Shown here: positions 51,090 through 60,480 of the stretch, piece by piece
Position numbering within the stretch: position 1 is the first letter of the stretch
Layout: each line of letters begins with the position of its first letter
Assembly: GCA_900753305.1 (NCBI GenBank)
Contig: CAADYR010000115.1
Coordinates: forward strand, 1 to 64,000
Origin: Lachnospiraceae bacterium
GTDB taxonomy: Bacteria > Bacillota > Clostridia > Lachnospirales > Lachnospiraceae
DNA length: 64,000 bases
Reading direction: 5' to 3'
Notes under the pieces: generated by a model
Databases searched by the model: none
What the model saw: the letters and a program-made list of their open reading frames with translations, nothing else
What the model was told of the DNA's origin: nothing
Program-made: the position numbers and the translations under genes

Positions 51090-52253
51090 ATGGAAACAAA
51101 TCGCAGAAAATGGAAACCTGTGCTATACTTACTAAGTCTTGCAATGTTTGCTATGGCAATGCCAATGAGAACCGCAGCAGCAGAGACAAAGGATCTGGTA
51201 GTAACAACATCTACGACAAAGCAGCAGGGTACATCCATGGAGCAAATGAACGCAGGTGCTGCTGTTCTGGTTGATGTGGACGTTGCTTTGAATGATGCAC
51301 AGATCAGTGCACTGATCAAGCGCCAGACATCAGATATTGTTCCGGTCCATGCAATGGATGAGAAGGATAACGAATCTACACTCGTTATGGCAAAAGTTAA
51401 TCAGTATGTTAATATACGTAAAGAGCCGAGTCAGGATTCCGAGAAGGTCGGTGTATTATATAAAGACTGCGGCGGCGACATTTTAGAGCAGCAGGGTGAC
51501 TGGACTAAGATTAAGTCCGGCGACGTGACAGGATGGGTCAGTGACGAGTATCTCTATTTTGGAGAAGAAGCACAGAAAGAAGCAAAGGAAGTTGGTATTC
51601 TGACAGCATATACACAGACGGAAACGCTGCGTGTCAGAAAAGAGCCAAATCTTGATTCAGGAGTCCTTGGCCTGCTGGCTATGGGTGAAGCTGTAGAGGC
51701 AGTAGAGGAACAGGGTGACTGGGTAAGCATCAGTTATGAGGGTGTAACCGGTTATGTAGCCTCTAAGTATGTGAAGGTAGAATTTGATCTGGACACAGCA
51801 GAATCAGTAGAAGCGATCAAGGCAAGAGAAGAAGCAGAGAAAGAAGCAGCCAGAGCACAGGCGGCAGCAGAGAGAGAAGCAACCCGCAAGCAGCAGAAGG
51901 AAGCAGTTCTGACATCCGCTTCCGAGTTAAATATTCTGGCAGCACTGGTACAGTGTGAGGCCGGTGGCGAGAGCTATGAAGGACAGCTTGCTGTAGCGTC
52001 TGTTGTCATGAACCGTGTCAGAAGTGGTGCATATCCCAATACAGTTACAGATGTAATCTATGCATCCGGGCAGTTCTCACCTGCTAATTCTACCAAGATG
52101 AGCAATCTGGCATTAACAGGTAATATAAAAGCAAGTTGCCTGCAGGCAGCGCAGGAAGCAATCAACGGTAACTGTAATGTTGGTGATGCACTGCATTTCA
52201 GAAGAGCAGGGAACAAAGATGGTATTATAATTGGAAATCATGTATTCTGGTAA
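51090..52253 (+). CDS. Secreted cell-wall hydrolase: two SH3 domains and SleB-like domain
   Basis: The ATG at 51090 with TTGGAGAAG upstream gives 387 residues. A signal peptide ends near 'TAAAE' (residue ~32). Two bacterial SH3 domains follow ('QYVNIRKEPSQDSEKVGVL', ~107, and 'ETLRVRKEPNLDSGVLGLL', ~180). A charged Ala/Glu-rich helical linker (~240-270) leads to a SleB/Hydrolase_2 domain ('ILAALVQCEAGGESYEGQLA', catalytic Glu) at the C-terminus. It should cut peptidoglycan outside the cell. Unlike true SleB, it has no direct spore signal here. Confidence 0.88.
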   Translation: METNRRKWKPVLYLLSLAMFAMAMPMRTAAAETKDLVVTTSTTKQQGTSMEQMNAGAAVLVDVDVALNDAQISALIKRQTSDIVPVHAMDEKDNESTLVMAKVNQYVNIRKEPSQDSEKVGVLYKDCGGDILEQQGDWTKIKSGDVTGWVSDEYLYFGEEAQKEAKEVGILTAYTQTETLRVRKEPNLDSGVLGLLAMGEAVEAVEEQGDWVSISYEGVTGYVASKYVKVEFDLDTAESVEAIKAREEAEKEAARAQAAAEREATRKQQKEAVLTSASELNILAALVQCEAGGESYEGQLAVASVVMNRVRSGAYPNTVTDVIYASGQFSPANSTKMSNLALTGNIKASCLQAAQEAINGNCNVGDALHFRRAGNKDGIIIGNHVFW

Positions 52254-52263
52254 TAAGATTGAG

Positions 52264-52298
52264 AAAAAGTGCAGATGAAAGAGTCTGCACTTTTCTTT
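52264..52298 (+). terminator. Rho-independent terminator
   Basis: AAAAAGTGCAGA pairs with TCTGCACTTTT, after the wall hydrolase. Confidence 0.85.
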
Positions 52299-52364
52299 GT
52301 CCTTGCCCAGATACGCAAAACGTTGTACAATAGTAACTAAAATAAAATCAACGGAGGAGAAGTT

Positions 52365-53354
52365 ATGGATTTAAAAGGACGTCATTTTTTAACACTTAAG
52401 GATTATACACCGGAAGAGATCGTATATCTGTTGGATTTAGCTGCTTCCTATAAGGAAAAGAAGAAGAAGGGAATCCCTCATGATACACTTCGCGGTAAGA
52501 ATGTAGCACTTATTTTTGAAAAGACAAGTACCAGAACCAGATGCTCCTTCGAGGTTGCTGCGCATGATCTGGGTATGGGAACTACATATCTTGATCCGAC
52601 AGGCTCACAGATTGGTAAGAAAGAAAGCATTGCCGATACAGCCCGAGTACTTGGCAGAATGTATGAGGGTATTGAATACAGAGGTTTTGAACAGACAATC
52701 GTGGAAGAACTGGCAAAATACGCAGGAGTTCCTGTATGGAATGGTCTGACGAATGAATACCATCCTACACAGATGCTGGCAGATATGCTTACGATCAGAG
52801 AACATTTTGGTAAGCTTAAGGGAATCAAATTAACTTATATGGGGGATGCCCGCTATAATATGGGTAATTCGCTGATGATCGCCTGCTCCAAGTTAGGTAT
52901 GCACTTTACGGCATGTACCTCCAAGGAATATTTCCCGACGCCTGAACTGGTAGCTCAGTGTCAGGAGTATGCCAAGGCTTCAGGAGCTACGATCACTCTG
53001 ACAGAGGATGTAGATGCCGGAACAAAGGGAGTAGATGTTATCTACACAGACGTATGGGTATCTATGGGTGAACCGGAAGAAGTATGGGCAGAACGTATCA
53101 AAGTCCTTTCCCCATATAAAGTAACAAGCGATGTAATGCGCAATGCCGGTGAGAACGCAATTTTCCTGCATTGTCTGCCTGCTTTCCATGATCTGAAGAC
53201 CAAGATTGGTAAAGATCAGGGTGAGAAGTACGGTTTTACTGATCTGGAAGTAACGGACGAAGTATTTGAATCCAGTCAGTCACTTGTCTTTGATGAGGCT
53301 GAGAACCGTATGCATACCATTAAGGCAGTCATGGCTGCTACTCTGGGGGCATAA
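52365..53354 (+). CDS. argF: Ornithine carbamoyltransferase
   Basis: A 329-residue protein with GGAGGAG as ribosome site. It has the carbamoyl-phosphate site 'FEKTSTRTRCSFEVAAHDLG', 'EYHPTQMLADMLTI', 'MGDARYNMGNSLM' and the ornithine-loop 'FLHCLPAFHD'. The Gly after 'TDVWVSMG' fits ornithine rather than putrescine use. It makes citrulline in arginine synthesis, or works in reverse in arginine breakdown; no other arg or arc genes lie nearby to decide. birA follows after 5 bases. Confidence 0.93.
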   Translation: MDLKGRHFLTLKDYTPEEIVYLLDLAASYKEKKKKGIPHDTLRGKNVALIFEKTSTRTRCSFEVAAHDLGMGTTYLDPTGSQIGKKESIADTARVLGRMYEGIEYRGFEQTIVEELAKYAGVPVWNGLTNEYHPTQMLADMLTIREHFGKLKGIKLTYMGDARYNMGNSLMIACSKLGMHFTACTSKEYFPTPELVAQCQEYAKASGATITLTEDVDAGTKGVDVIYTDVWVSMGEPEEVWAERIKVLSPYKVTSDVMRNAGENAIFLHCLPAFHDLKTKIGKDQGEKYGFTDLEVTDEVFESSQSLVFDEAENRMHTIKAVMAATLGA

Positions 53355-53359
53355 TATAT

Positions 53360-54343
53360 ATGAAAAAGGAAGAAATCGTTCGCCTTTTGAAGGAAAAGAA
53401 TGATTATATCAGTGGACAGGAACTGTGTGAATATTTTGGCGTATCCAGAACAGCAGTATGGAAAGCAATCAAACAGTTGGAAAAAGATGGTTATCAGATA
53501 GAAGCTGTCAATAACCGGGGCTACCGATTGACAGAAAATGATGATATGATGTCACAGATCGAGATCAGTACCAATATGGACACACAGTGGGCAGCAAGGA
53601 ATCTGGTCTATCACAAGGAAACAGGCTCCACCAATCTGGATGTAAAGTCTTTGGCAGAAGAAGGTGCTCCGGAAGGAACACTTGTAGTAGCTGACATGCA
53701 GACGATGGGCCGGGGCAGACGGGGCAGAGCATGGGTATCTCCATCAGGTGAGGCTATTTATATGTCTCTTCTGCTGCGCCCTGACTGTAATCCTGATAAA
53801 GCATCTGCGCTGACTTTGGTTATGGCATTGGCTGTTGTGGAGGCTTTGGAAGAAATCGATCCTGATGCCTGTGGCATTAAGTGGCCGAATGATGTCGTAA
53901 TGAATGGGCGGAAAGTATGTGGAATCCTTACAGAGATGAGTGCAGAACTGGATGCGATACATTATGTAGTTGTCGGCGTTGGAATTAATGTGAATCAACC
54001 CTCCTTTGAAGGTGAACTGGCTGAGAGGGCAACTTCACTCTATATGGAGTTGGGACATAAGGTCAACCGTTCTCGATTTATTGCCAGAGTTATGCACTAT
54101 TTTGAAAAAGAATATGAAATCTTCAGAAAGACGTATGATTTGTCAGGACTTGTAGATACATATAACAAGTATCTGCTTAATTGTGGGAAACGTGTGCGTG
54201 TACTGGACCCGAAAGGAGAATACGAAGGGATCGCACGCAGCATCAATGAGAAAGGCGAACTTCTTGTCGAAAGAGATGATGGAACTGTGATTGCCGTATA
54301 TGCCGGTGAAGTATCGGTGAGAGGCATATATGGATATGTATAG
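53360..54343 (+). CDS. birA: Bifunctional biotin ligase and biotin repressor
   Basis: A 327-residue protein with an N-terminal winged helix ('YISGQELCEYFGVSRTAVWK', ~17-36). The catalytic core has 'TGSTNLDVKSLAEEGAPEGT' and the biotinyl-AMP loop 'GRGRRGRAWVSPSGEAIYMS'. A C-terminal SH3-like domain completes it. It attaches biotin to carboxylases and can repress biotin genes. It lies 5 bases after argF without a clear ribosome site, so it is probably cotranscribed. Confidence 0.93.
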   Translation: MKKEEIVRLLKEKNDYISGQELCEYFGVSRTAVWKAIKQLEKDGYQIEAVNNRGYRLTENDDMMSQIEISTNMDTQWAARNLVYHKETGSTNLDVKSLAEEGAPEGTLVVADMQTMGRGRRGRAWVSPSGEAIYMSLLLRPDCNPDKASALTLVMALAVVEALEEIDPDACGIKWPNDVVMNGRKVCGILTEMSAELDAIHYVVVGVGINVNQPSFEGELAERATSLYMELGHKVNRSRFIARVMHYFEKEYEIFRKTYDLSGLVDTYNKYLLNCGKRVRVLDPKGEYEGIARSINEKGELLVERDDGTVIAVYAGEVSVRGIYGYV

Positions 54344-54365
54344 AAATGCAAAAGGCTGGTAAAGA

Positions 54366-54731
54366 ATGGAAAACAAAGAGAAGCGTGTTGTACTGTGCGG
54401 TGCTAACGCATATGAACAGAAATATTATTATAATGAACAGTTTAAAGGAATTCCTCAGTCAATACAGGATGAGCTGCATATAATCTGTGTACTTTTTACA
54501 GAAGAAGTGGGCGGTGTATTTACAATTGTATTTGAAGAGGATGGAAGTGTGAGCTTTGACACAGAAGCCTATGAGGATGATATTCTCTATGACGAGATCA
54601 GCAGTGGTCTGCTGGTAAAGGAGATTAAGGTGCAGAGACAGGAACTTCTGGAATCTTTAAGTCTGTATTACCGTGTATTTGTACTGCATGAGAGTGTGGG
54701 CGATGCACTTGATGAGGAAGAAAAGGACTGA
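54366..54731 (+). CDS. DUF6145-like hypothetical protein
   Basis: A 121-residue acidic protein starting 'KRVVLCGANAYEQKYYYNE', with 'ELHIICVLFTEEVGGVFTIV' and 'FVLHESVGDALDEEEK'. I recall a Lachnospiraceae family of this type (DUF6145) sitting near birA and coaX; its role is unknown. No membrane segment. Spaced 22 bases after birA and 19 before coaX, so it belongs to the same transcript. Confidence 0.65.
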   Translation: MENKEKRVVLCGANAYEQKYYYNEQFKGIPQSIQDELHIICVLFTEEVGGVFTIVFEEDGSVSFDTEAYEDDILYDEISSGLLVKEIKVQRQELLESLSLYYRVFVLHESVGDALDEEEKD

Positions 54732-54750
54732 TAGAAGAAAGGACAGAAAC

Positions 54751-55527
54751 ATGTTATTAGTAGTTGATGTAGGAAATACGAACATAACCTTTGGTGTGTA
54801 TCGTGATAAGGAACTGGTAACCACGTTTCGATTGATGAGTAAGACTCCGCGTACCTCTGATGAGTATGGAGTGCTGATCACGGAGCTTTTGAGTAAGAAT
54901 CATCTGGCTGTGGAGCAGATAGAAGGTGTAGCCATTGCCAGTGTAGTTCCGAATGTAATGCATTCCCTGACCGGCGGAATCAAACGCTATGTAAATGAAA
55001 ATATTTTAATTATCGGAGCAGGAGTCAAAACTGGAATCCGTATTACTTCTGAGAATCCCAAGGAAATCGGCCCTGACAGAATAGTGGATGTAGTAGCGGC
55101 ATATGAATTGTATGGTGGGCCAATCCTTGTACTGGATTTTGGAACAGCGACTACGTATGATCTGGTGACTGAGGATGGCTGCTTTTCCGTTGGTATCACA
55201 GCACCGGGAATTCGTATCTGTGCCAAGGCATTGTGGGAAGATACCGCAAAATTACCTGAAATCGAAATCAGGAAACCTGACTCCATTCTGGCAAGGGAAA
55301 CAATAACAAGTATGCAGGCTGGACTGGTATATGGACAGATCGGTCAGACAGAATATATCATTCAGCGTGTTCGCAAGGAGTCAGGTTATAGTAATCTTAA
55401 AGTTGTAGCAACAGGTGGATTGGGACGTATCATTGCAGAAGAAACAGAGATGATCGATATCTATAACAATGTCCTGACTTTGGAAGGTCTGAGAATTATA
55501 TACGAAAAGAATAAAAGGAATAGTTGA
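54751..55527 (+). CDS. coaX: Type III pantothenate kinase
   Basis: The ATG at 54751 with GAAAGGA upstream gives 258 residues, the normal CoaX size; a longer start inside the previous gene is rejected. Motifs of the acetate-kinase/Hsp70-like fold are present: 'VVDVGNTNITFGVY' (phosphate 1), 'EIGPDRIVDVVAAYELY' (pantothenate binding) and 'LVLDFGTATTYDLV' (phosphate 2). It carries out the first step of coenzyme A synthesis. The stop overlaps the region just before dusB. Confidence 0.94.
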   Translation: MLLVVDVGNTNITFGVYRDKELVTTFRLMSKTPRTSDEYGVLITELLSKNHLAVEQIEGVAIASVVPNVMHSLTGGIKRYVNENILIIGAGVKTGIRITSENPKEIGPDRIVDVVAAYELYGGPILVLDFGTATTYDLVTEDGCFSVGITAPGIRICAKALWEDTAKLPEIEIRKPDSILARETITSMQAGLVYGQIGQTEYIIQRVRKESGYSNLKVVATGGLGRIIAEETEMIDIYNNVLTLEGLRIIYEKNKRNS

Positions 55528-55529
55528 GC

Positions 55530-56507
55530 ATGAAACTTACAATCGGAGAGGTTACCCTTGAGAATAACGTGATACTGGCGCCCATGGCAGGGGTAACAGA
55601 TCTGCCCTTTCGGTTATTGTGCAAGGAACAGGGAGCAGGATTGCTGTGTATGGAGATGGTGAGTGCCAAGGCAGTTCACTACAATAATAAAAATACAGAA
55701 GCACTTCTGGAGATCCATCCGGAGGAGAAACCGGTATCATTGCAGTTATTTGGTTCAGAACCGGACATTATGGCGGAAACGGCGGCACGTATCGAAGAAA
55801 GACCTTTTGCGATTCTTGATGTCAATATGGGATGCCCTGTTCCAAAGGTAGTGAATAACCATGAGGGCAGTGCCCTGATGAAAGATCCCGGACTGGCTGG
55901 AGAAATTATTCATGCGCTGGTACATGCGATCCATAAGCCTGTTACAGTAAAAATACGAAAAGGATTCGATGATGAACATGTAAATGCGGTGGAAATGGCA
56001 AAAATTGCAGAAGCAAATGGGGCGGCGGCAATTGCCGTACATGGCAGAACCAGAGAACAGTATTATTCGGGAAATGCAGACTGGGATATTATCAGACAGG
56101 TAAAAGAAGCTGTATCGATTCCGGTCATAGGAAATGGCGATGTAGTTGATGCCCTTTCCGCGAAGAAAATGATGGATGAGACAGGCTGTGATGGAGTTAT
56201 GGTAGGCAGAGCCTGCAGAGGCAACCCGTGGATATTCAGAGAAATCACACAGTATCTGGATACAGGTATTATACCGGAGCGTCCGACGATGGAAGAAGTA
56301 CGGGATACCATATTGCGGCATGCCAGATTGCAGCTTGAATACAAAGGTGAATATATCGGAATCCGGGAGATGCGTAAGCATGTGTCCTGGTACACAACCG
56401 GGTATCCCCACTCTGCCAGACTCAGACAGATGGTGAATGATATGGAAACTTTTGAACAACTGGAAGAGGGCATTAACAGAATCTTCACAGAGCCGGTGAA
56501 ATCTTGA
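55530..56507 (+). CDS. dusB: tRNA-dihydrouridine synthase
   Basis: A 325-residue FMN enzyme. The ATG at 55530 is better spaced from AAAGGAA than the TTG at 55524. It has 'LAPMAGVTDLPFRLLCKEQG', 'NMGCPVPKVVNNHEGSALM' with the catalytic Cys, 'TVKIRKGF', 'IAVHGRTREQYYSG' and 'VIGNGDV', as in the DusB/Dus family. It reduces uridines in tRNA D-loops. It starts 2 bases after coaX. Confidence 0.92.
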   Translation: MKLTIGEVTLENNVILAPMAGVTDLPFRLLCKEQGAGLLCMEMVSAKAVHYNNKNTEALLEIHPEEKPVSLQLFGSEPDIMAETAARIEERPFAILDVNMGCPVPKVVNNHEGSALMKDPGLAGEIIHALVHAIHKPVTVKIRKGFDDEHVNAVEMAKIAEANGAAAIAVHGRTREQYYSGNADWDIIRQVKEAVSIPVIGNGDVVDALSAKKMMDETGCDGVMVGRACRGNPWIFREITQYLDTGIIPERPTMEEVRDTILRHARLQLEYKGEYIGIREMRKHVSWYTTGYPHSARLRQMVNDMETFEQLEEGINRIFTEPVKS

Positions 56508-56597
56508 CACAGCCTACAAAACAGGCTATACTTAGGTGTCTTATGAATATGGCAAAATAAGAGAAATTTATAATATATAGAAGAAAGGGTGCAGACC

Positions 56598-57089
56598 ATG
56601 GAAGCAAAGAAAAATTTATTAACACGTGAAGGCTTGAAGAAATATGAGGACGAATTACACGAACTCAAAGTCAATAAAAGAAAAGAAGTAGCACAGAAGA
56701 TCAAGGAAGCAAGAGAGCAGGGCGACTTGTCAGAGAACGCTGAATACGATGCAGCAAAAGACGAGCAGCGTGACATTGAAGCCAGAATCGAAGAACTGGA
56801 GAAAATCTTAAAGAACGTTGAAGTCGTAGATATGGAAGAAGACACGGACAACCTTGAAAAAGTAAGTTTCGGTCTGGCTGTTAAGGTTAAGGATAACGAA
56901 TTCGGTGATGAGATGGAATTTAAGATCGTTGGTGCAACAGAAGCAAACAGCTTAAAGGGCAAGATCTCTAACGAGTCTCCTCTGGGTAAGGCTCTGATCG
57001 GTGCCAGGAAGGGTGATGTTGTATCCGTAGAAGCACCGGCAGGAATCATTGAATATACTATTCTGGATATTTATAAGCCGGAAGCATAA
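56598..57089 (+). CDS. greA: Transcription elongation factor GreA
   Basis: The ATG at 56598 with GAAAGGG upstream gives 163 residues. The N-terminal coiled coil holds the acidic tip 'DLSENAEYDAAKDEQ', which enters the polymerase channel to stimulate cleavage of backtracked RNA. The C-terminal globular domain ends 'GIIEYTILDIYKP'. It lies between dusB and lysS, an order common in Firmicutes. Confidence 0.95.
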   Translation: MEAKKNLLTREGLKKYEDELHELKVNKRKEVAQKIKEAREQGDLSENAEYDAAKDEQRDIEARIEELEKILKNVEVVDMEEDTDNLEKVSFGLAVKVKDNEFGDEMEFKIVGATEANSLKGKISNESPLGKALIGARKGDVVSVEAPAGIIEYTILDIYKPEA

Positions 57090-57187
57090 GATATAGAAGA
57101 ATCTACACACAGAGTTTCGCTTATCCTGCGGAAAGTGTGAAATACAGATACACGATCTCAGCATAGATGAAAGGAGTATTGGGAAAA

Positions 57188-58804
57188 GTGTCACAGGAAC
57201 AGAATCAAACACAGAAGAACCAGGAACAGGATGTTAACCAGCTTCTTAAGGTAAGAAGAGAGAAACTGGCTGCATTGCAGGCAGCAGGCAAGGACCCGTT
57301 CCAGATCACAAAATATGATCAGACTCATCACACCAGTGATGCAAAAGAATTATATACAGCTCATGAAGCAGAGCTTCTGGCAGGCAGAAAAGAGCCGAAC
57401 GTAGAAGGACTGGATGAGCAGCAGGCAAAAGAAGCATTGAATGAGGACTATAACGAAAGACGTGCGATTATGGATGCAAGCCCTATCAACGTATCCATAG
57501 CAGGTCGTATGATGTTCAAACGTGTTATGGGTAAAGCTTCTTTCTGCAATATCAAGGATCTGAAAGGTACTATCCAGGTCTATGTTGCCAGAGATGCGAT
57601 CGGTGAAGAAGCATATGCAGATTTCAAAAAGTCTGATATTGGTGATATTTTTGGTGTTAAGGGATATGTATTCCGCACAAAGACAGGTGAAATCTCCATT
57701 CATGCGGTTGAAATGACATTGTTATCCAAGAGCTTACAGATCCTTCCTGAGAAGTTCCACGGACTGACAGATACAGATACCCGTTATCGTCAGAGATATG
57801 TGGATCTCATTATGAATGATGAAAGCAAGGAAGTATTTATCAAGCGTTCCAAGATCTTAAAAGAGATCCGTAATTTCCTTGCAGGCAGAGACTTCATGGA
57901 AGTAGAGACACCGACTCTGGTATCTAATGCCGGTGGTGCAGCAGCAAGACCTTTTGAAACACATTATAATGCATTGAATGAAGATGTGAAACTTCGTATC
58001 TCTCTGGAATTATATCTGAAGAGACTGATCGTAGGCGGATTAGAGAGAGTATACGAGATTGGCCGTGTATACCGTAATGAAGGTGTTGATACACGCCATA
58101 ACCCAGAGTTTACTCTGATGGAGTTATATCAGGCATATACAGACTATGAAGGTATGATGGAACTGACAGAGAGCATGTTCCGTTATCTTGCTGAAACTGT
58201 ATGTGGTTCAACCAAGATTTCCTACAATGGTGTAGAGATCGATCTGGGTAAGCCATTTGAACGTCTGACTATGACCGATGCGATCAAGAAATATACAGGT
58301 GTTGACTTTGATGCAGTTGCAACTGATGAAGAAGCAAAGGCAATCGCAAAGGAACATAATGTAGAATATGAAGAACGCCATACAAAGGGCGATATCGTAA
58401 ATCTGTTCTTTGAAGAATTCTGCGAAGAGAACTTGGTACAACCTACTTTCATTATGGATCATCCTCTGGCTATTTCACCATTAACCAAGAAAAAGCCAAG
58501 CGACCCATCCAAGGTAGAGCGTTTTGAGTTATTTATCAACACATGGGAAATGTGTAATGCTTACTCCGAGCTGAATGATCCTATCGATCAGAGAGAACGT
58601 TTTGCACAGCAGGATGCAAATGCGGCAGCAGGCGATGACGAAGCAGAGCATACAGACGAAGATTTCCTGAATGCACTGGAAATCGGTATGCCACCTACAG
58701 GCGGTATCGGCTACGGTATCGACAGACTGGTTATGCTGTTAACAGATTCACAGGCGATCAGAGATGTATTATTGTTCCCTACGATGAAGTCATTGGACAA
58801 ATAA
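57188..58804 (+). CDS. lysS: Lysyl-tRNA synthetase, class II
   Basis: The start is uncertain: GTG 57188 ('MSQEQNQTQKN') lies 11 bases after AAAGGAG, while ATG 57167 overlaps that site. The ~538-residue protein has the OB-fold anticodon-binding domain ('NVSIAGRMMFKRVMGKASFC') and class II motifs: 'FMEVETPTLVSNAGGAAARP' (motif 1 region), 'RNEGVDTRHNPEFTLMELYQ' (motif 2) and 'GIGYGIDRLVMLL' (motif 3). It charges tRNA-Lys. It is the last core gene before the integrated element. Confidence 0.95.
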   Translation: MSQEQNQTQKNQEQDVNQLLKVRREKLAALQAAGKDPFQITKYDQTHHTSDAKELYTAHEAELLAGRKEPNVEGLDEQQAKEALNEDYNERRAIMDASPINVSIAGRMMFKRVMGKASFCNIKDLKGTIQVYVARDAIGEEAYADFKKSDIGDIFGVKGYVFRTKTGEISIHAVEMTLLSKSLQILPEKFHGLTDTDTRYRQRYVDLIMNDESKEVFIKRSKILKEIRNFLAGRDFMEVETPTLVSNAGGAAARPFETHYNALNEDVKLRISLELYLKRLIVGGLERVYEIGRVYRNEGVDTRHNPEFTLMELYQAYTDYEGMMELTESMFRYLAETVCGSTKISYNGVEIDLGKPFERLTMTDAIKKYTGVDFDAVATDEEAKAIAKEHNVEYEERHTKGDIVNLFFEEFCEENLVQPTFIMDHPLAISPLTKKKPSDPSKVERFELFINTWEMCNAYSELNDPIDQRERFAQQDANAAAGDDEAEHTDEDFLNALEIGMPPTGGIGYGIDRLVMLLTDSQAIRDVLLFPTMKSLDK

Positions 58805-58845
58805 ATGCCCATTTTATGCGGGTTTGCGGACTTTTTAATTGTATG

Positions 58846-58865
58846 GTACGACAAGAGTACGACAA
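58846..58865. repeat. GTACGACAA direct repeats, left end of integrated element
   Basis: GTACGACAA occurs at 58846-58854 and 58857-58865, an 11-base period, 42 bases after the lysS stop. This paired-repeat design matches integrase arm-type sites close to the ends of integrative elements, and ICE-type genes start just to the right. Confidence 0.5.
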
Positions 58866-58942
58866 AATAACCTGTCTTAAAGGGTTAAAATAAACGATTT
58901 TAAATTAAAATCAAGTCAGTTCAAGTTAATATTTTGTACTAT

Positions 58943-58985
58943 AAGGACATTTTTCTAAAAGAAATTTTAGAGAAGTGTCCTTTTT
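58943..58985 (+). terminator. Terminator-like hairpin at element left end
   Basis: AAGGACA and TGTCCTT arms enclose an AT-rich partly paired loop, followed by TTT. It would shield the element from lysS readthrough. Confidence 0.6.
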
Positions 58986-59021
58986 GTTATGGTCAGCAAA
59001 GCAGAAATGGAGGAAAAGAAC

Positions 59022-59495
59022 ATGAATAGTACAGCGTTAGGAGCAGGAGCCCCAAAAGCTCAAAAAATTATTTTTATCAGTGAAGCACATGAGAAATTCT
59101 ACTATGAGAAATTGAAAGAGGTGAGGTATCAGGCTGTGTACCACAAGGCACTTTGCTATTGTCTTGGTATTAACGATGATACCAGAAGAAATGCGAACCG
59201 CATTTATGATTTTAAGACAGGTTGTGTAAAGACAGAATGTTTACATGAAGGCTGGCAGACCAGTGGAAGCGTGAAAGTAGTCAGAATGGCGTTTAATTTG
59301 TACTGCAACGGTACACCAAGCGTAGATGATTACAAAGACGCAGAGGAGCAGATCAGTGAGTGCAGGCAGTATACGGTGGAAGAATTATTCTGCTGTGCCT
59401 ATGCACCGTATTTTTGGCAGGCAATACAAATCCGGTATCCAGAATATGCAACCTATAACCGGAAACTGTATGCCTTGTTTGGAGGAGTAGATTGA
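59022..59495 (+). CDS. DUF6075-like protein of integrative element
   Basis: The ATG at 59022 with GGAGG 8 bases upstream is preferred over ATGs at 58989 and 59007. The 157-residue protein contains 'FISEAHEKFYYEKLKEVRYQ', 'YHKALCYCLGINDDTRRN' and 'TVEELFCCAYAPYFWQAIQI', which I associate with a small family (DUF6075) at the left end of Tn1549/CTn-type conjugative elements. Function unknown; Cys-rich patches hint at metal binding. It overlaps the next gene by one base. Confidence 0.65.
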   Translation: MNSTALGAGAPKAQKIIFISEAHEKFYYEKLKEVRYQAVYHKALCYCLGINDDTRRNANRIYDFKTGCVKTECLHEGWQTSGSVKVVRMAFNLYCNGTPSVDDYKDAEEQISECRQYTVEELFCCAYAPYFWQAIQIRYPEYATYNRKLYALFGGVD

Positions 59496-59674
59496 TGTTA
59501 AAAGTTCGATTGATGGGAACAAAGAATGATATTAAATGGTTTGGGAAGATTTTGCAGAGAAATCCCAAGATTGAAGTAACAGAGTTTTCAGATTTATACC
59601 CGAATAAAGGAACAAAGAAATTCCACAGGGCTTATGTGGAAGTCAGAAAATGCAACGTAAAAGAAAATCAGTAG
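59495..59674 (+). CDS. DUF3970-like small protein
   Basis: A 59-residue protein whose ATG overlaps the previous TGA stop (TGATG), with GGAGGAG as ribosome site. 'LKVRLMGTKNDIKWFGKIL' and 'EVTEFSDLYPNKGTKKFHRA' fit DUF3970, a short basic family of integrative elements with unknown role. It is probably coupled to the upstream gene. Confidence 0.65.
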   Translation: MLKVRLMGTKNDIKWFGKILQRNPKIEVTEFSDLYPNKGTKKFHRAYVEVRKCNVKENQ

Positions 59675-59694
59675 AAAGCAAAGGAGAATTTATC

Positions 59695-60480
59695 ATGTGT
59701 AGAGTTATAGCAATCGCAAATCAGAAAGGTGGAGTCGGAAAGACCACCACAACAAGCAATTTAGGAATAGGATTGGCAAAACAGGGGAAAAAGGTACTTT
59801 TGATTGATGCCGATGCACAGGGCAGTCTTACCGCAAGTTTGGGGTACACAGAGCCGGACGCAATCGAGATCACATTGGCATCGGTCATGGGCAGTCTGAT
59901 TAAGGACGAGGAAGTTGAGCCTATGGAGGGCATTTTACACCATGAGGAAGGAATAGACCTTATGCCGGGAAACATTGAGCTTTCCGGTCTGGAGGTTTCA
60001 CTTGTGAATGTCATGAGCCGGGAGCGTATCATGCAGGAGTACATAAGCATGGTGCAGGATTATTACGATTACATCTTAATTGACTGTATGCCTTCACTTG
60101 GAATGATTACCATAAATGCCTTTGCCTGTGCCGACAGTATTCTGATACCAGTGCAGGCGGCGTATCTGCCCGTTAAAGGTTTACAGCAACTTATCAAGAC
60201 AATTGGCAAGGTAAAGCGTCAGATTAACCCAAAACTGGAGATAGAGGGCATTTTATTGACGATGGTTGACAGCAGGACGAATTATGCAAGGGACATCAGC
60301 GCCATGCTGAAGGAAGCCTATGGAAGCCGGGTAAAGATATTTACCAATATTATCCCGATTTCGGTAAGGGCGGCGGAGATTTCTGCGGAAGGAGTCAGCA
60401 TTTATAAGCATGATCCAAAGGGAAAGGTGGCATCTGCCTACAATTCTTTGACAGAGGAGGTGCTTGCAAATGAGCAGTAA
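59695..60480 (+). CDS. parA: ParA-family partition ATPase
   Basis: The ATG at 59695 behind AAAGGAG gives 261 residues ('MCRVIAIANQKGGVGKTT'). It has the deviant Walker A 'KGGVGKTT', Walker A' 'VLLIDADAQGSLTASLGY' and Walker B 'YILIDCMPSLG', as in ParA/Soj proteins. With ParB it would segregate or stabilise the element when excised, or control its copy. It overlaps parB by 11 bases. Confidence 0.92.
   Translation: MCRVIAIANQKGGVGKTTTTSNLGIGLAKQGKKVLLIDADAQGSLTASLGYTEPDAIEITLASVMGSLIKDEEVEPMEGILHHEEGIDLMPGNIELSGLEVSLVNVMSRERIMQEYISMVQDYYDYILIDCMPSLGMITINAFACADSILIPVQAAYLPVKGLQQLIKTIGKVKRQINPKLEIEGILLTMVDSRTNYARDISAMLKEAYGSRVKIFTNIIPISVRAAEISAEGVSIYKHDPKGKVASAYNSLTEEVLANEQ

Noticed and set aside
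56063..57049. 328-codon minus-strand frame across dusB and greA
   Set aside because: Antisense to two well-supported core genes; Ser/Phe-rich shadow composition.
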